NCBI GenBank assembly: GCA_008973525.1 | Contig: WACJ01000503.1 | Coordinates: 744,001 to 808,000, forward strand | Direction of reading: 5' to 3' | Length of the DNA: 64,000 nt | From: Stenopsyche tienmushanensis | Taxonomy: Eukaryota > Arthropoda > Insecta > Trichoptera > Stenopsychidae | Shown here: in pieces, positions 22,592 through 36,599 of the stretch | Layout of the letters: each line of letters begins with the position of its first letter | Position numbering within the stretch: position 1 is the stretch's first letter | Notes under the pieces: model-generated | The model's database searches: none | Told to the model about the DNA's origin: nothing | The model's input: only the letters and a program-made list of their open reading frames with translations | Made by a program: the position numbers and the translations under genes

Positions 22592-25464
22592 CGATAATGA
22601 AATAAAATACAATAGCATTTACATCAATGCTTCATTAATTAATTATAAATTTCACATATGGTTATTTGGTTCCAAAAAAAGATGATCATCGTGTGGAGTC
22701 ATCATCGACAACGATATGTTGAAAAAACTTGTCTTTGCAGTAGTATTAGATAGTATTTTCTATCCAAACACTCCAATTTTTAACGAAATATAAAGTCTTG
22801 CATAAATCTACAAATAAATCGACAAAATGTTATTTCAATTGACTATTCCTGGCTATTTCTGATATGATATTGCATTCTGTACACGCTCAAACTGAATAGA
22901 GAAGATCTTATTCGTAATTGTTTGGATTGTGTTGAGAAGCTCGTGGTAGACAATACCGTCTGTAGTCTACCATAAATAAATCAAAATCTTCTAGGAGTGA
23001 AGCAATGCCTTTGAAAAGTATGGTATAAGATTTATTATGATAATCAATGATGAAAATATTATTTCAAGACATTATAATCGTAGAAAATAATTTTATACAA
23101 ATATGAATAATTTATGAAATTTATTTGAGTGAATAACAATAAACAATCAGATTTAATATTCTATAACTTATCAAATCAAAGCTTTAATGTTACATATCTA
23201 AACTGGATGATATACCTAGAAACTAAAACTCTTCAAGTAAAATAGGATAAAACAAGTAATTATAGTAGATCGTAACGAGAACTACGCTTTTTTGAATTAT
23301 CCGATATTGATTGAATAGTTATAACATGTTTGTGACTCTTATTTTAGAAATTAAATTGACGAAAAGAGGCTCCAAACTTATATTGAAATATTTTGCTTTG
23401 GATGTGCTGATTTCATAATGAGATAATTGAATTAAAATAAAGATCGGTCGAAAATATGAACAATATCGTAAGAGATATTTTTATTATTGTATCTATGCAT
23501 TTACATGCTTAAATAATAAAATAAAAATTATAATGAAGAAGAACATGTTGAGCTCATATACAATATTAATTCGACCTGAAAGGACAAAAGCCTTATTGTT
23601 TAGTAGATATAACAAGCATCCGCTTAGAGAGGTCGTTGATTTATGTCCAATTAGTATAAAATAGTTCCCAATTTCAAATTTTAGGTGAGTGGGATTTATA
23701 TTAAGATTTATTTATACATTTTTAATAATCAAATCTGTGGGAATAAATTCAAAAATATTAATAATACCAGTATGTTATATTGATAATTGCACATAAAAGA
23801 TAATAATATTAATAATTGGCCTTCCGAACAGATTTACGCAGAAACGCGGGAACGGCTATTAAAGCGTCAAACTATTAATATTATAATTTTTCAACCACTC
23901 ATTTAATCTTTTTATAACATGTTAAAATTGTATTTAGAAATTTGATAAATTGAAATTTGGTGGACCAAAAATTAGCAATTTTAAACTAAGCTATTTTTCA
24001 ATTTCTACCCTTATATTTTAATTTTAAAATGTCAGCGCTTTTTGATACTCGTAATTTATAATTTTAGTTTTAAGGTGGATATAAAAAAAAATATTTTGAA
24101 ATCCAATCACACTTTTTACACAGTAATACGATGAATATTTATTTGTATACAATGTTTAAAAGAATAGTACATAGGGCTGTAGATAATATGCTGACATTGC
24201 GTCTTTTATTCTTCTGACTTTAATCTTAAAGTGTTTTTACAATGTCTTTTATTTGATATAGGCTTAAAGTCCAGATGAGTACTCAGACCTTTAAAAAAAT
24301 CGCCCCATAGTCAATATTTTTTTATAGAAAGTCGTTTGCGTCCTCTAGGTCGTTCCGAAGCTTTACCCTTATCGCACAGACTTAACACCTTTAAAATATA
24401 CGATTTACCAAATTTGCTTATTTTTCAAAATATAAATTGTATTTATGGTAAAATTAGACTCATATTGCATCTCTCATATTTTTCGGCTTAATCTTGTTTC
24501 GGGCGTCTCCTGTACCTACGATCGGATAAAAAAAGTTCACGTGTACCTACGTGTATTTTCCATTGTCGTCAAAAAATATCGCCCTGCTAGAAAGGAGGGC
24601 GGTACGCTGAATTTATTTTTTCATTGAAAAAAAGGGTAAAAAATAGTGAAAAGGTGGAGTTTTCAGACACAAAAAGGAGCATCGGGTACGTGACGTGTTA
24701 CCGGCTGCGGTCCCGTGGGAAGAACGTGCCTCCTGTATGAAATAATAACCCGACAATATTACAGGAGAAAACCAAACATTTATTTTGGCCTAAAGAGGGT
24801 GAAATCCAGGGTGGGGCCCTACCGCCTGGACAATGTCTGCTCTTCCCCTCGAAAAGAAACTGCTACATAATGTGATATTAAAAATGATCATTAAAAATTT
24901 TCTTTGTTCCCCTTTTACTTTGTTCTTGAACCCGAGGCTGATCGCTGGAAGAGATTAACAATGTTTGGAGGGGGGAGGGGCTAATAACCCGCCAGACCCA
25001 TAACTGTATCTTATAATCTTCACGGACTTAGTCAGTATAAAAGTGTGATAATTCACTTAAGATTTTTTTTTATTTACAACAAAAATGAATCCTCGTACAG
25101 GCTTTGTCTGCTTTTTATATACAAGATATATTCTTAATTTAACCAAAAATTTATATTGCTCATCGATATCTAAAAAAATACGATATTGCTTGGGAACGCA
25201 TGTTTTTCGTAAAGCACAGACTCCTATTTTTCATTGCGATCTCAAATTTCAAGCGTGACCTTAAAAAACCCTTATGAAATAATTTATTGATATTCAGCTT
25301 TACAGCCGTAAAATAAATATATTTTATAAGAGCCTTCAAATTTTATATTTTACTACTACATCGAGAAAATGGCTTCTATTTTCCTTATTTTGTGCGTACT
25401 TCCAAAAAAGATGCTTGATTTGGATTATTATGTTGACTACAAAGTGTATAATTTCTTATGTTGA

Positions 25465-25690
25465 CGAAGATCTATAAATGAGTGACGAAATTATAAATAA
25501 TTTCAAATGATACCTTGTTAATTGTGGCAAATCAATCGCTAATAAGTAGCCCTGCATGACTTCATTATACCTGTATTTTCTTATTCTAATCCAAGAATTC
25601 AAGATTAATTTGGATCATGAATATCGATCGAAAATGTTAATACTTGCCATCTTCCAAATTTGTTGGAAAAAAAGGGCTCTTGAACATTTG
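25465..25690 (-). repeat. SINE family 1, diverged copy
   Basis: It shares ATCTATAAATGAGTGACGAA, an AATTGTGGCAAATC block, ATATCGATCG and CCATCTTCCAAATTTGTTGG with the copy at 13380-13670, in the same order and orientation. The tRNA-like head is poorly preserved. Confidence 0.45.
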
Positions 25691-26355
25691 GCCAGTACTT
25701 TTGAGAACAAGCAAACATGATTTTTTTCGAGATATTATCTTCATTTCATTATACTGTTTTAAGCCAGATTTATTTGGTCTTTTATAGATTCCACCTTATT
25801 AAATAGTATCTTTCCATATTTTATCTATATTTATTTATATAAATGCTTAAATAATAAATAAAAATGTAAATTGTGAATTAAGATTTTTCAAATTATTACA
25901 GTATTATGTAATTATAAGTCTGCTCTAATATTTGTAAAAATTTGCACACATTAAATTGATTTTCAATTTATATCATATATTATTGTCATTGTGGGTTATA
26001 ATTATGGTCTAATGTGTAATATTTTACCCCAAAATATATACATTGAATCCTTTCACTTATGCCCCATAATGGTTCCTCGTTAAAATGACTCATTATTACG
26101 CCATTTATGGAATTTATTTGCGTTGTGGCAGTGTATTTATATAAATTGAAAAGAATAGTTCTCCCATCCCCCATACGTCTTCAGATTGAATGCTCCTGCA
26201 ATTAGTATTCGGGTGGTGGCTTACGTAATTTATACGTTAATATAAAAAAGTGACCAGTTATTTGCAATTACGGTACGCTTTATATGTTTGTGGGATTTTT
26301 ATGGGATTATCCTTAATATTTCTCCAGGTTATCCACGTGTCACGTATATTAAAGG

Positions 26356-26408
26356 AAAAATGGCGGTGGAGTTCTCCCGGGAGACGGGTGGAACGCACCG
26401 CCATTTTT
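26356..26408. other. GC-rich compound hairpin
   Basis: AAAAATGGCGGTG (26356-26368) and CACCGCCATTTTT (26396-26408) are perfect 13-bp inverted repeats. The 27-base loop contains a 12-bp palindrome, TCTCCCGGGAGA (26373-26384). A CACGTG E-box lies just upstream at about 26334. The surrounding 200 bp is GC-richer than its flanks. It could be a transposon end or a structured or protein-binding regulatory site; neither can be shown from sequence. Confidence 0.55.
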
Positions 26409-27156
26409 ATTTCACTTTTATTGTTGCAATCAAAAGATTCAGTTCTGGAGAAGAAAAAAATCGGCCATACACCAAGAGGCCTTTGCGATTTTATTAGACG
26501 GGCATCCTGCCCCCAACGAGGGTTTATTCAAAAATAAAATCTGGAGGGGCACAGTTTAATTTTATAAAATGTAAACAGCCTTTTACGCGAGCGCATAAAC
26601 TCCCCTAACAACAGTTTTTGCACGGCATAATGAAAATTTATTTTTTATTAACAATACGGCTTCCACCCGTCTGGAGAATATTAAACTTTTTATCTTTCGG
26701 CTACAAAAACAGATACAGTCATCCTTCGTAAATTCTCAGTTCACCGACATCAGTCTTGGCATTGGAGATTTTTTTTATTTCTGGAAACTTACCTCCATCA
26801 ACTTTGAAATAAGTTTATGTGCATGGATAAAACTTCCATTATTTTTTGCTTGAATTAGAAAATTCATATTTTACCCTATTTTGTGGTAGATAATATTGAA
26901 TATATTGAAATATATGGAAAATATAAAATAAAACAGACATGCTATTGAAAAAATATACGCATTTTACTCTAGGTTGTATCGAGACACGGTTCAAGAAACA
27001 TGTTTCTTTATTACTATTAGTTTGTATTACTTGTGAACAATATTAAGATCAACATTTTCATCAGTGCATACATTTTGTTTTTATTCAAAATAGTGAATTA
27101 AGACAAGCTTTGACCGTAGGAAGACATTTTTTTCCGGTGGTTCTCCTGTGGTCTCA

Positions 27157-27275
27157 TAACACGTCACTCAATAAATTCGTAGGATTTTTTCATTTTAAAC
27201 ATTTTTCTTCTTCATTTGGGATCGTTTATCGCAATTTCTTTCAAAATAGCCTACAAACTTATTGAGTGATTTATT
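27157..27275. mobile_element. Mariner-type MITE, copy 2
   Basis: The best-preserved copy of the family. The left end CACTCAATAAATTCGTAGGA and the complemented right end CACTCAATAAGTTTGTAGGC agree at 17 of 20 positions. The core TTTATCGCAATTTCTTTCAA is shared with copy 1. It is non-coding. Confidence 0.7.
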
Positions 27276-28310
27276 AGATAAGGATAAGGATTGCATTATC
27301 TCTTGACCATCTTATTCTTACATTTTGGACCTTCCACTATCCGATAGCAAATGGGCCCGCATGAGACTATTCATCTTACATCGTAGGTGAGGCATAACAG
27401 CTTGAAGGATTTAGAACCCGAGGGCGCCCACTTCTTCGTTGCAATAGGATAGTAATTACTGGAGTAATCAGAAGTGTCATTAAATTACAGTGGTAGAATA
27501 CTGCCCCAAATAACAAGCGAATGATACAAAAGCTCATAAAAAACGATCATTTTTTGTGAATAATAAAAATAAAATACTTCAAGAAGACAACGTTAAACCT
27601 CATTCTGCAAAATACATGCAATAAAAAATAATGGAACTTAGTTTATAACTTATCCCATCCATCTTGCTCATCAGATATCGCAAAATTTTATCACCATTTG
27701 TTTAGTTCCTTGGAAATAAAAAAAATTAGATACATTTTTTTAAATAAAAAACTAAAATCTTATCGCATTCGCCCATGCCATATTCATGTAATTTAATAAA
27801 TCCTTTGTTATCTCCTGTGGTAATCTCTTTTCATGGAAATCGTAATCTTAGGCAATGGGGGGAAAAATTACCATAAAATGAAAGGTTCTAAGTTGATAGA
27901 ATAGAGTTAGCTCTTTGTTAAAGCTGTAAATTTAATTAAAATTATTTTTAAATTACAGGCGTTTTATTTAATTTATATATGATAAATATAAATAGAAGTT
28001 AAGAAAAGCAAATCATAATAATGGGGTTAGCCTGCATTAATATACTTATGTAAAAATATCTTTTTTGGATTTTGCACATGGTAGGCAATGTTATAAAAAT
28101 AATTTTATTTACATTTAAATATTTTTAAAATAAATCTAAATAATAATTTTATAAACGGAACTATTTTTTAATATTACACAATTTATCCTATATTGTACGC
28201 CATTTAAATATTTGTTTTCTGAGAGTTCCTGTAGAAATACAAACTACAAACAACAACTAACAGGCAACAGAATATCGCATTTAATGATTTATTAATGTTA
28301 CAATTATTTT

Positions 28311-28333
28311 GTATATATATATATATATATACA
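28311..28333. repeat. (TA)n microsatellite
   Basis: An uninterrupted run of alternating T and A in GTATATAT...ATACATG. A shorter one occurs near 20800. It is a simple repeat of no evident function. Confidence 0.9.
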
Positions 28334-29987
28334 TGTATTAATTGAAAATTTTTGCTCAAAAGAAATTTTATTCTGTTGAGAAATATCATTTTTTGTAACC
28401 ATATGATTGATTATCACTATGAAATACCAAAAGTCTGTAATATAAAATTTTAAGATAAAAAATCAGAAGCAATATACTTGTTTAAAATCACCCTACTCCC
28501 TAAAAAATCCATTTAATCGAAACATTTCAAATAAAAATTTAAAAACCGATATCAAAGGTTGTACTCAATTTATAAAAGCTTGTTTTATTAACTATTTTAT
28601 CTATAATTTCAATATTTTTATTATATCCTTTGAGATTTATATCGTACTCTGATATTCTTCGTCAAGATTTTGCTGCACTCCACAGGGAGCTATTTGCTGC
28701 AGTAATGCAGTATAAAAGGCAGTTCTTTATTTATATTTTTTTCGCGGAAGAAAAACTATTCCATTTTTTTCCTCCTTGGTTGTCGTAAAATACACCACTG
28801 CAATTAAATGAACAAAAACATGTATTAATAATATTATTACTCTACTCAACTCGAGATTTGCGCAAGTGTCTGCGAGACAATGCAAGACATCAAGAATTTC
28901 GCAGATAACAAGTTGCATGCTTCGAAATAAAATCATATTTCACATTGCAGAGCAATATATCTAGTTGCATCAGTGCAATTCTGCACTTATTAGAAAAGTT
29001 TGGATGAACAGAAAAGTTTCGAGAAGTTGAAATAATTGGATAAGTAAAATTCAAGACTTCTGACCCTAAAAATGAACATAAATCATAACGAATCCCAGAA
29101 TTCTTTCTCATTAGCAATAAGAGGTTATATAACTTTAATTCTATCATATTCGTTATCTTTGTATTTTCAGCACAGTTCCGACATTATTTTAATCTTTAAA
29201 TGGACCAGCAGCTATTTAAAATTCTATCCAGAAGAAACAGTAAAAGCTTAGTCGGCGTCCCGCCGGTAGAAGCATTTTGAGAACCATTAAATATCTGACT
29301 CCTTTCTGATCCATTTAACACTAAACCAAATCAAATAGAATAAAATATATAGAAAATTGCATCACTGCACATTTACATATTCAAACGTTCCTATAACGTT
29401 CGATATTATTTAAATTCAATGCAAAAAGCATTAAATTAATTTTAAAATCATATTTCGTAACCATGCGGTTACATGTATAATGTTTTTAATATAAATATTC
29501 TCAAATCAATGAATAATTTTGAATCTTCTTGTGTAATATTTTTATCATAGTGTGCTTTTAAATGTCTAGGGATGAGAAAAAATGTAAAGTTATTCTCAAG
29601 TCCCTTAAGTCCCAACTCAACAAGGATCTTATACCGAAAATGATGATGATTATGAAGAACATGGCAATGTACTCTCACTCACATTTTTTTGTCAAAAATA
29701 TTCACGAAACACTGCAAAAATTACATTTTGAGTATACCGAGGATGGTTTGAATGTTTAAAAGTGTGAAAAAAAATCTGGATGACTTCATTTTAATCTTAA
29801 ATTTTTAATACTTTATAATCCCGTTCTAACGCAATAATTGCTATTTAAAATGATGTTCCATTATTTTATAACCCGACCCTAAACATAGAATCTCTTTGTT
29901 TAATAGGATGTTATTTTAGAATTACTTCGGCCATTATAAGAACATTCAGGATAATTAATGATGCCTCCCGAAGAACTTCAATATACA

Positions 29988-30275
29988 TTATAAGATTTTT
30001 AGATCAGTTAAGGGGCCATTTTTCTTATCTCCAAAAAATATCATTGAACACTTCCAATACTGAATTGGCCACATTAGCGTCAAGCTCGAGCCGGTTTCCT
30101 TGTGTACGCGTAGTCCCCATCTACATTTATATTTAGTGCCATCTAAATAGCGGAACGTCTTGAATAATTCTCTTTCGGTCCATAAAACGCAGCAGCTCTT
30201 CCCCTTAACTCCACCTCCATATCCTGAGGATCTTACATCTAGGTGGGAATTGATAATGTACAGCTCGGGTTTCAT
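29988..30275 (-). other. Unrecognised open frame in a GC-richer block
   Basis: A 95-codon open frame beginning MKPELYIINSHLD and containing CRWGLRVHKETGSS. The surrounding 29990-30560 block is less AT-rich than its neighbours, which alone raises the chance of an open frame. No known domain, signal peptide or convincing splice context was seen. It is listed because the block is unique sequence in a long intron; more likely a non-coding conserved element or old transposon than a gene. Confidence 0.12.
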
Positions 30276-31462
30276 CCAAATCGGAATTAGTTTCTAACGA
30301 TTCTCACCTGCCTGAGCCTAACGAAGGCACATGCGTACAAGGGTAGCTCCGGGGTGCTAATTGATATAATAATGAAGACGGGAGATGGTTAGAGCGTCGT
30401 TAAATTTACGAGTTTCCAAATTATAGAAGAAATAATTCATCGACCATTAAATTAAAAATTAATTGTTTTCCCGGCACATACTCAAATACGAGCCTCGATG
30501 TTTTCGCTTTCACCCTCCATGCCGCGATATTGTATGTCAGGAGTTAATTAAATTTTCATTTCGCAACGCGTATATAAAATATGACATTTTGCTTGTTCAA
30601 TTTTTAGCGGAAAACTCAAGGAAATTGATAATTAATCAGTGGAAGTCAATGGAGCTTACGACAAGTGAAAAAAGCTCCTCATTCACAAATTTCATTAAAC
30701 CAAATTTACGTGGATTAAGCAAAATGATGAGATGACAAAATTTCAGCTCAAATACATTATACGCCCTTAAATTGCTTCTCTTCCTCAATCGTTTCATTTA
30801 TTTTTTCCAACAAGGATTTCCTCCATATTTATTTTATTTTCATCCGAATTAAGCAATCAATCATTCGCCTAACAATTACATAGCATGCTTCCAATCAACA
30901 GTCCATATTTATTTTAAAATCATCGAGATCTGTAATAATTATTATTTTATAGTCTCCTTTGTAAATAAAAATCGCGTTAACCCCTAGCGAACTAATGTCT
31001 CCATATTCGCGACAGAAAAATAAATCATTTTAAGCTTATTTTTGGTAATTTTCAATATCGACACAATGCGATTTAAAAATAGGATTGAAATAAGTATGAA
31101 AATAGGTTAGGCCCACAAATAATAGTCAGTTTAAATTTATTTTATTTTAAGGCAATCATAAAATATCGTTTTAATCAAATATTGTTGTGTAAGTGTTGCA
31201 ATTGAAAAAAATCCCACCCAAGAATTCATCTTTGAATTCAAAAATGCTAGTAATTTTTGGGAATGTGTGTATTCCAAATTTTCACAATATTTTATAACGA
31301 ATCAAAATTAAACTGCTTCAATTCGATTTAAATTATATACGCTTTCTTTTTCTGCTTATTCATATTACATTAAGAAATGTTATACATATCTGTGGGAAAA
31401 AAACGTATTCAAAACAACCAGATTCTACAATTAATTAAAATTATATTATTAAGGCCTCTTAA

Positions 31463-31690
31463 TTTTTCCATTCACAGAAAGGAATTACATCAATTTCATA
31501 TCATACATTATTATCTTTGTTCATGTGATGTTGAAAGTTGCATAACTTTCGAATTTAATTTAAAACACTCACCCAACAGGTCACCTGGATGAACCCATCG
31601 AAGGGCGTGACTGTCTCGATTGGAGTGTGGGAAATTTGTAAAGACTGAGCAGTTTTCCTCGAGAGCAGTGAAAAACAACTCAATATATAT
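31463..31690 (-). repeat. Dispersed LINE-like repeat, copy B (partial)
   Basis: It shares CACTCACCCAACAGGTC, GGATGAACCCATCGAAGGGC, GGGAAATTTGTAAAGACTGA and GCAGTTTTCCTCGAGAG with the copies at 10390-10888 and 46560-46880. It lacks the outer segments. Confidence 0.6.
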
Positions 31691-31984
31691 TAATACATAA
31701 GTAACAACTGTTCAAACTATTTAAGCAATCATGAAATATTTAATGTGTGTAAGGTAAAGTGGTTAGTTTTTAAAATATAAATTCAGAAGACGTCAAATAA
31801 GACGAGCGTTTCTATTGAATCACAAAACACATACGCATTGCATAATAGACTAGATTCCGGACTTTAATTATCAAAAGTATGTGAAATCTTTAACATATTC
31901 GATGAATCATTTTGATCCAGGCATAGTTCGATTTTCTTGTTTTAATAAAATCATAAATGGTGTAAATCTTTCTTCTATTTAAAT

Positions 31985-32110
31985 GTAGTCATTTTAAATA
32001 GTGTAAATAAAACACAATTTAACATTATATTTTGTACCTTTTAAAACTTGTCGCTTGACTAATTTATCAATTAGTCTTTCACTAATTTATCAATTGCCAG
32101 AATTAAATAT
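31985..32110 (+). mobile_element. Mariner element fragment
   Basis: AAATAGTGTAAATAAAACAC followed by AATTTAACATTA matches 11291-11324 of the mariner at 11248-12005 nearly exactly, and similarity continues through TAGTCTTTCACTAATTT. The inverted ends are missing. Confidence 0.55.
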
Positions 32111-33269
32111 TAAGATGATTAATGAAAGTAGATAGGATAGCCTATAAGTATACAATTAAAATATAATTTTATATTTATTATATTTTTCTCAATCACTCCT
32201 AAATCTTGTCCTTCCTAAAAAAAAGGTTCTATTCAAAAAGCATTATCTACACTTGAGTATATTTTAAAGGAAATTACTAACATCAATTTTAAGTATAAAT
32301 CAGCTTTGGAAATCACATACATCCAATAATGAATATGATTCCTTATGAAGAAAAAAAAATCAATGGAAAACCATCACATAAAATTTCCTCTATTGATCAT
32401 TTACGTATTTTAATAAACTATATATGTGTCGATATCATACGTATAATTTCATATCGATGTATATTTTCAAAGATCGTCGAATGTTTGGCTAAGATGACAA
32501 GTGTCGTGCGAATTTCTGAAAACAATCCAAAAATAACTTACATTGATGAAAACGAAACAAATCCAATTTCTCGTAAAAAGAATATTTTGACGACGTTCCG
32601 TTTTATCCTATAGGAAGTTATTTATTATTCTGTTTACGTTTTTTTCCCCGGTGCTATTTTTTAACGAGCCAGCTTCCTCTTTCACCTGAAATTTTCAAGT
32701 CTCCGACCCCGTGACAGTGTATTTCAACATCTCGCAGACCCAAGACAAGCAAACGATATTATGGTAATTTTATCACAATATCGTTACCGAATTTAAATAA
32801 AAATTCGATATTAAATGCGTATCATCTTATACTACTGCGGAATGGCCTCTTAATTTTTGCATAATTCCTTCCATACAGCCTCGCAAAGAGCCCACGACTC
32901 GCATCTGAAACAAATGTCCGTTTTATACAACGACAACAAATATTTACACAAATCGACTATTTATCTACATTTGTTCGCGACTGCGACATCTTGATATGAT
33001 ACAAGAAGCTACGGAGATAGGCAACGAACCTAATGTACCAGTATTAACGTTATCTTCAGTATTAATTTTCATTATAAGGTCTATGTTTGTTTTTCGCAAA
33101 AGTAGAACAAAAAAATATTTTAAGCATCATGTAAACACATATATGTGATAAAAGATCGAACCAATAGACCGAAAAATCCTTAATAGTACAAATTTCCACC
33201 AGAACATTCCTTCATTTTTCTATCATATTTTTCATACTAATCAATACTCGAAGCAATCCCTTTTTTTAA

Positions 33270-33380
33270 TTTTTAAAGAGACTTTATTAATTAGTCTCAG
33301 AATGTATTTGTTCAGGTTCAAGAAATCAAAGTAAACCTGGATCAAAATGGCTAATATTATTAATTGATTCTACATTTTTA
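33270..33380 (-). repeat. SINE family 1, short fragment
   Basis: AGAAATCAAAGTAAACCTGG and ATCAAAATGGCTAATATT correspond to the AAATCAGAGTAAACCTGGAT region of the copy at 13380-13670. Only the body segment remains. Confidence 0.4.
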
Positions 33381-34866
33381 GATATATTATTTTAAAAATA
33401 TTTTTTCCATATAAATAGACGTTGCTTTGAATGATTTTGAATTTTCTCCACTGACAATATACACAGTAACCTTCATTTGACAGACACTTCGTCTAGACGA
33501 CAGAATGTAGTGTCATCAAACACAATAATGAGTCGATCGTTTGATCATTATATGATGAAAGACACTTGAAACCACATCTAGCCAAAAACGCTCGTCTCTA
33601 TCGTTGTCCAAACATATAACATTTTACGCATAGACGACTTCTGTGGGATAAATTAAATTACAAGGAATTTCGCTTGGAAATAATTTTAGTCTAAACAGAT
33701 TGCAGAAGCTAAATCCAACATTGCATTGTGTCAGAAATGCTCAAAAGTAAAATGTATGCTTTGATAAATACGCTGTATCACTATATATACCCACTGACCT
33801 ATATATAGGACATCATATTTATATAATTGAAGATAATAAATGTATCAATTTATTTATGTCATGATTATATTTATTGATTAAACTCTTTTAGCAAATTTTA
33901 TGAAAACACTATAGGACAAGTTATTATGATTTTTACCCATCAAAGAATCAAACAATTCGGTCTAATCGTAAGACTACCAATTTTGGAAAGTTTCAAGGAT
34001 AATTTATTAAGCACTCCTCCCCCCTCTTCCTCAAATAAAAGTATATTATAATTAATTTTGTAACTTTTTTGAAATATTGAAAAACGGCTGAAGAAATAAT
34101 ACAATCCACGATCGTCTTCGGGGGTTCCATACACCAGTGTATTTCTTGAACCACTTTTTGAGTAGTGAGCAAAATTAAAATCGATGAAGTCGTTGATGCC
34201 ATAATCGCTTTACACCGATTACTTTCTGTCAGCTCCTATCAGCGTAAGACAATTTTCAATTCGAGGCAGAGTCAATTTTATTTATAGCATGTCATTTATT
34301 TGCGTAAACAAATAACACACTTGAAATCGAAATCATTATTAGTCGATAAATTTGGGCTAACGATTTATACAATCGTGCGATGTATGCGGGGAAACTCTCC
34401 GTCTCAGTCTCCCGAACTGCGATAAGTTCTCTCTATCTCTGTCTGTCTCTGAGCTTCAATGTACTCTTTATAAAAAGTGGAGGGGGAGAACACAGGGTCT
34501 GTGCTAGTACTCCCGTAGGGGTTAAAGAAACATTTGTTTTATTAACTTGATATTTATATATAAAATTCTATAAGAAAGGCTTAAAAACTTATTCATTAAA
34601 ATTATAATCAAATCAGTATTATATTGGAATTCGGAGAATTGCTTCAATAAGCCGGGGACCGGAAATGCAGCGCTAAAGCTTCTCTTCTGTCTGAAACCGT
34701 AAAGCTGCCAGCTCGCAAATTTGCGATAATTTATCAAAGCAGTTGTTTGAAATATGGGAATTATTTCGATAATAGGCTTTCAGCAAAAGCTATGGTTTGT
34801 GAATCATACAGTGTAAGTTAAAAATATTTCGAATATAGTTTATGATCTATATGGTAACTTTTTATA

Positions 34867-36019
34867 CAGACTGGGCCCTCGTATAAAGGCAATATTATAA
34901 AATATGGATAAAGCTTTAATAATTGATAAAAAATGCAATGATAAAAACATAATTTTTGGACTGAAATATTATTTTAAAAAAGCAATAAAAAAAACTTCAA
35001 TCAATTTTCTTCTAATTAACATTTGATTTACATGTTAGAAATAGGTTTTTAAATGTTAAAGAATTCCATATTAGCATTCATGAATAATTATATGTCAGCT
35101 TTAAAAATGTGATTATAAATAAAAGTAATGATAAATCTAAACACTGAAAGACTTCAGAATGTGTAGTACCAATATCTCCCTCCTCACAAATATCTTCTTT
35201 ATCTTCTCGACCTTGTTCTTCTGAGACAGATATTTCTTCAATTATTTCCTCAACATTTAAAATTTGGAATCCAGAATCGTTTACATCGCAATTTCACCAC
35301 TCGGTTACATCTTTTTCGTTTCATTCAGCACTTATCATGATTTTTTCAAAGTTGAATCACCTAAAGTATCTGCTACGATGTAGCAACTATCTTTTAAATT
35401 TATTTTTTTGTGGAAGATGATACCTGTTTCTTTATTATTTTTGTCTGCTAGCAATAATCATCGAAGCAGCTAATTTATATGTAAATGTTTGAATCTTTCT
35501 ATGATAGCATGATTTATTAGGTGCAGTATTTTCACGTCTTAATGTAAATATTTGTTGGGTAGTTTTTTTTCCAATAGAAGCTGGTCTAATCAGCATTATA
35601 TATAAACCCTTCGTCGAAACCTTCCTTCTCCAAAAAATCTTCTTTCAATCAAAAAGAAAGCTTTTCCCCGTGAATTTCAAGTTCCCTGATACCATGTCGT
35701 CCTTTGAATTTTTCAAGCCAGCTCGAATTTGCTTTTAAGGTAGAATCTCCATTTAATTTTGTATTGAAAAATATTGCTTTTTCACACAATAATGAAACAG
35801 ATATTGACATCCAGTTGATCGTTTTTGTATGAACCACATAAAAATAAACTCTTCAGCGTTGTAAACACTGAGCTTCCATCTTCTGCTATTAAACAATTAG
35901 TAAACTTCGTAATAACATAATTCTTCACGTGCAAATCAGCAAATTATTACTTTTTTGCTTTATTTTGAGCAATAATATTTTTCAGGTAATTGAAAATCAC
36001 CATAATCGAGATTATACTG
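34867..36019 (-). mobile_element. Pogo/Tigger-like DNA transposon, internally deleted
   Basis: Minus-strand element. The right end, complemented, begins CAGTATAATCTCGATTAT, a characteristic pogo/Tigger terminus. A diverged partner CAGACTGGGCCCTCGTATAA begins at 34867. Between them lie broken pieces of a Tigger transposase (see the pseudogene entry). The 1.15-kb length is about half that of an autonomous element. No clean TA duplication remains, so the left boundary is approximate. Confidence 0.65.
35170..35870 (-). pseudogene. Tigger/jerky-type transposase relic
   Basis: Three blocks can be read on the minus strand. About 35640-35840 is a CENP-B-type helix-turn-helix segment: LCEKAIFFNTKLNGD, then SSWLEKFKGRHGIRELEI and HGEKLS, the classic WLxRFKxRHGI signature. 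About 35580-35640 reads EGFDEGFIYNAD followed by a shifted TSFYWKK, matching the YNADETG motif of the DDE catalytic domain. About 35170-35400 reads NLKDSCYIVADTLGDSTLK and then TEWWNCDVNDSGFQILNVEE, matching the C-terminal end of jerky/Tigger proteins. The core between the second and third blocks, with the other catalytic residues, is deleted, and several stops and frame changes are present. Confidence 0.8.
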
Positions 36020-36599
36020 GATTTCAGTTAATACGATAATCTTGATGACTAATCAAATGTCAATCTAAACCTTTATTGCCATTAATTTTTAATTTTAATT
36101 CAATTTTTAAATAAGTACGGTTTTATCATGTTTATATTCAACTTAAAAATTGGCACGAACTTAATATCTAAAGGACGAAGACTGTTAAATTGGGAGAAAA
36201 TCAACATTGCAGCGAGTTTATTCGCTAATCGGATCCACCTCAAGAGATGAGGTCGTTCAAGTATTTGGACTGCACCAAATTAAACTCTTTTATCTTTGTC
36301 CTGATTTTCACCATTTGTTCGTTTCGCTTTAAATAGCACTGATAGCACAGTTAGGAACAAAAGATCTCCGAGTCCAAAGAAAAAGCAGCATTTGTACGCC
36401 ATTCAACATATTAGCAACACTCGCCGGGTCCGACGATCACTACTCTTGCAGACCATTTTTTGTCTTTTTTCAATTAAGCTCAGTAAATAACTTCGCTGCT
36501 GGTACATTTGGCAAGTTGTTACATAATATACATTCACTGAACGATTTTCAATATCATTAATTATAAGTAAACTCCGAGATTGACCCCTTTATAAGTTTT

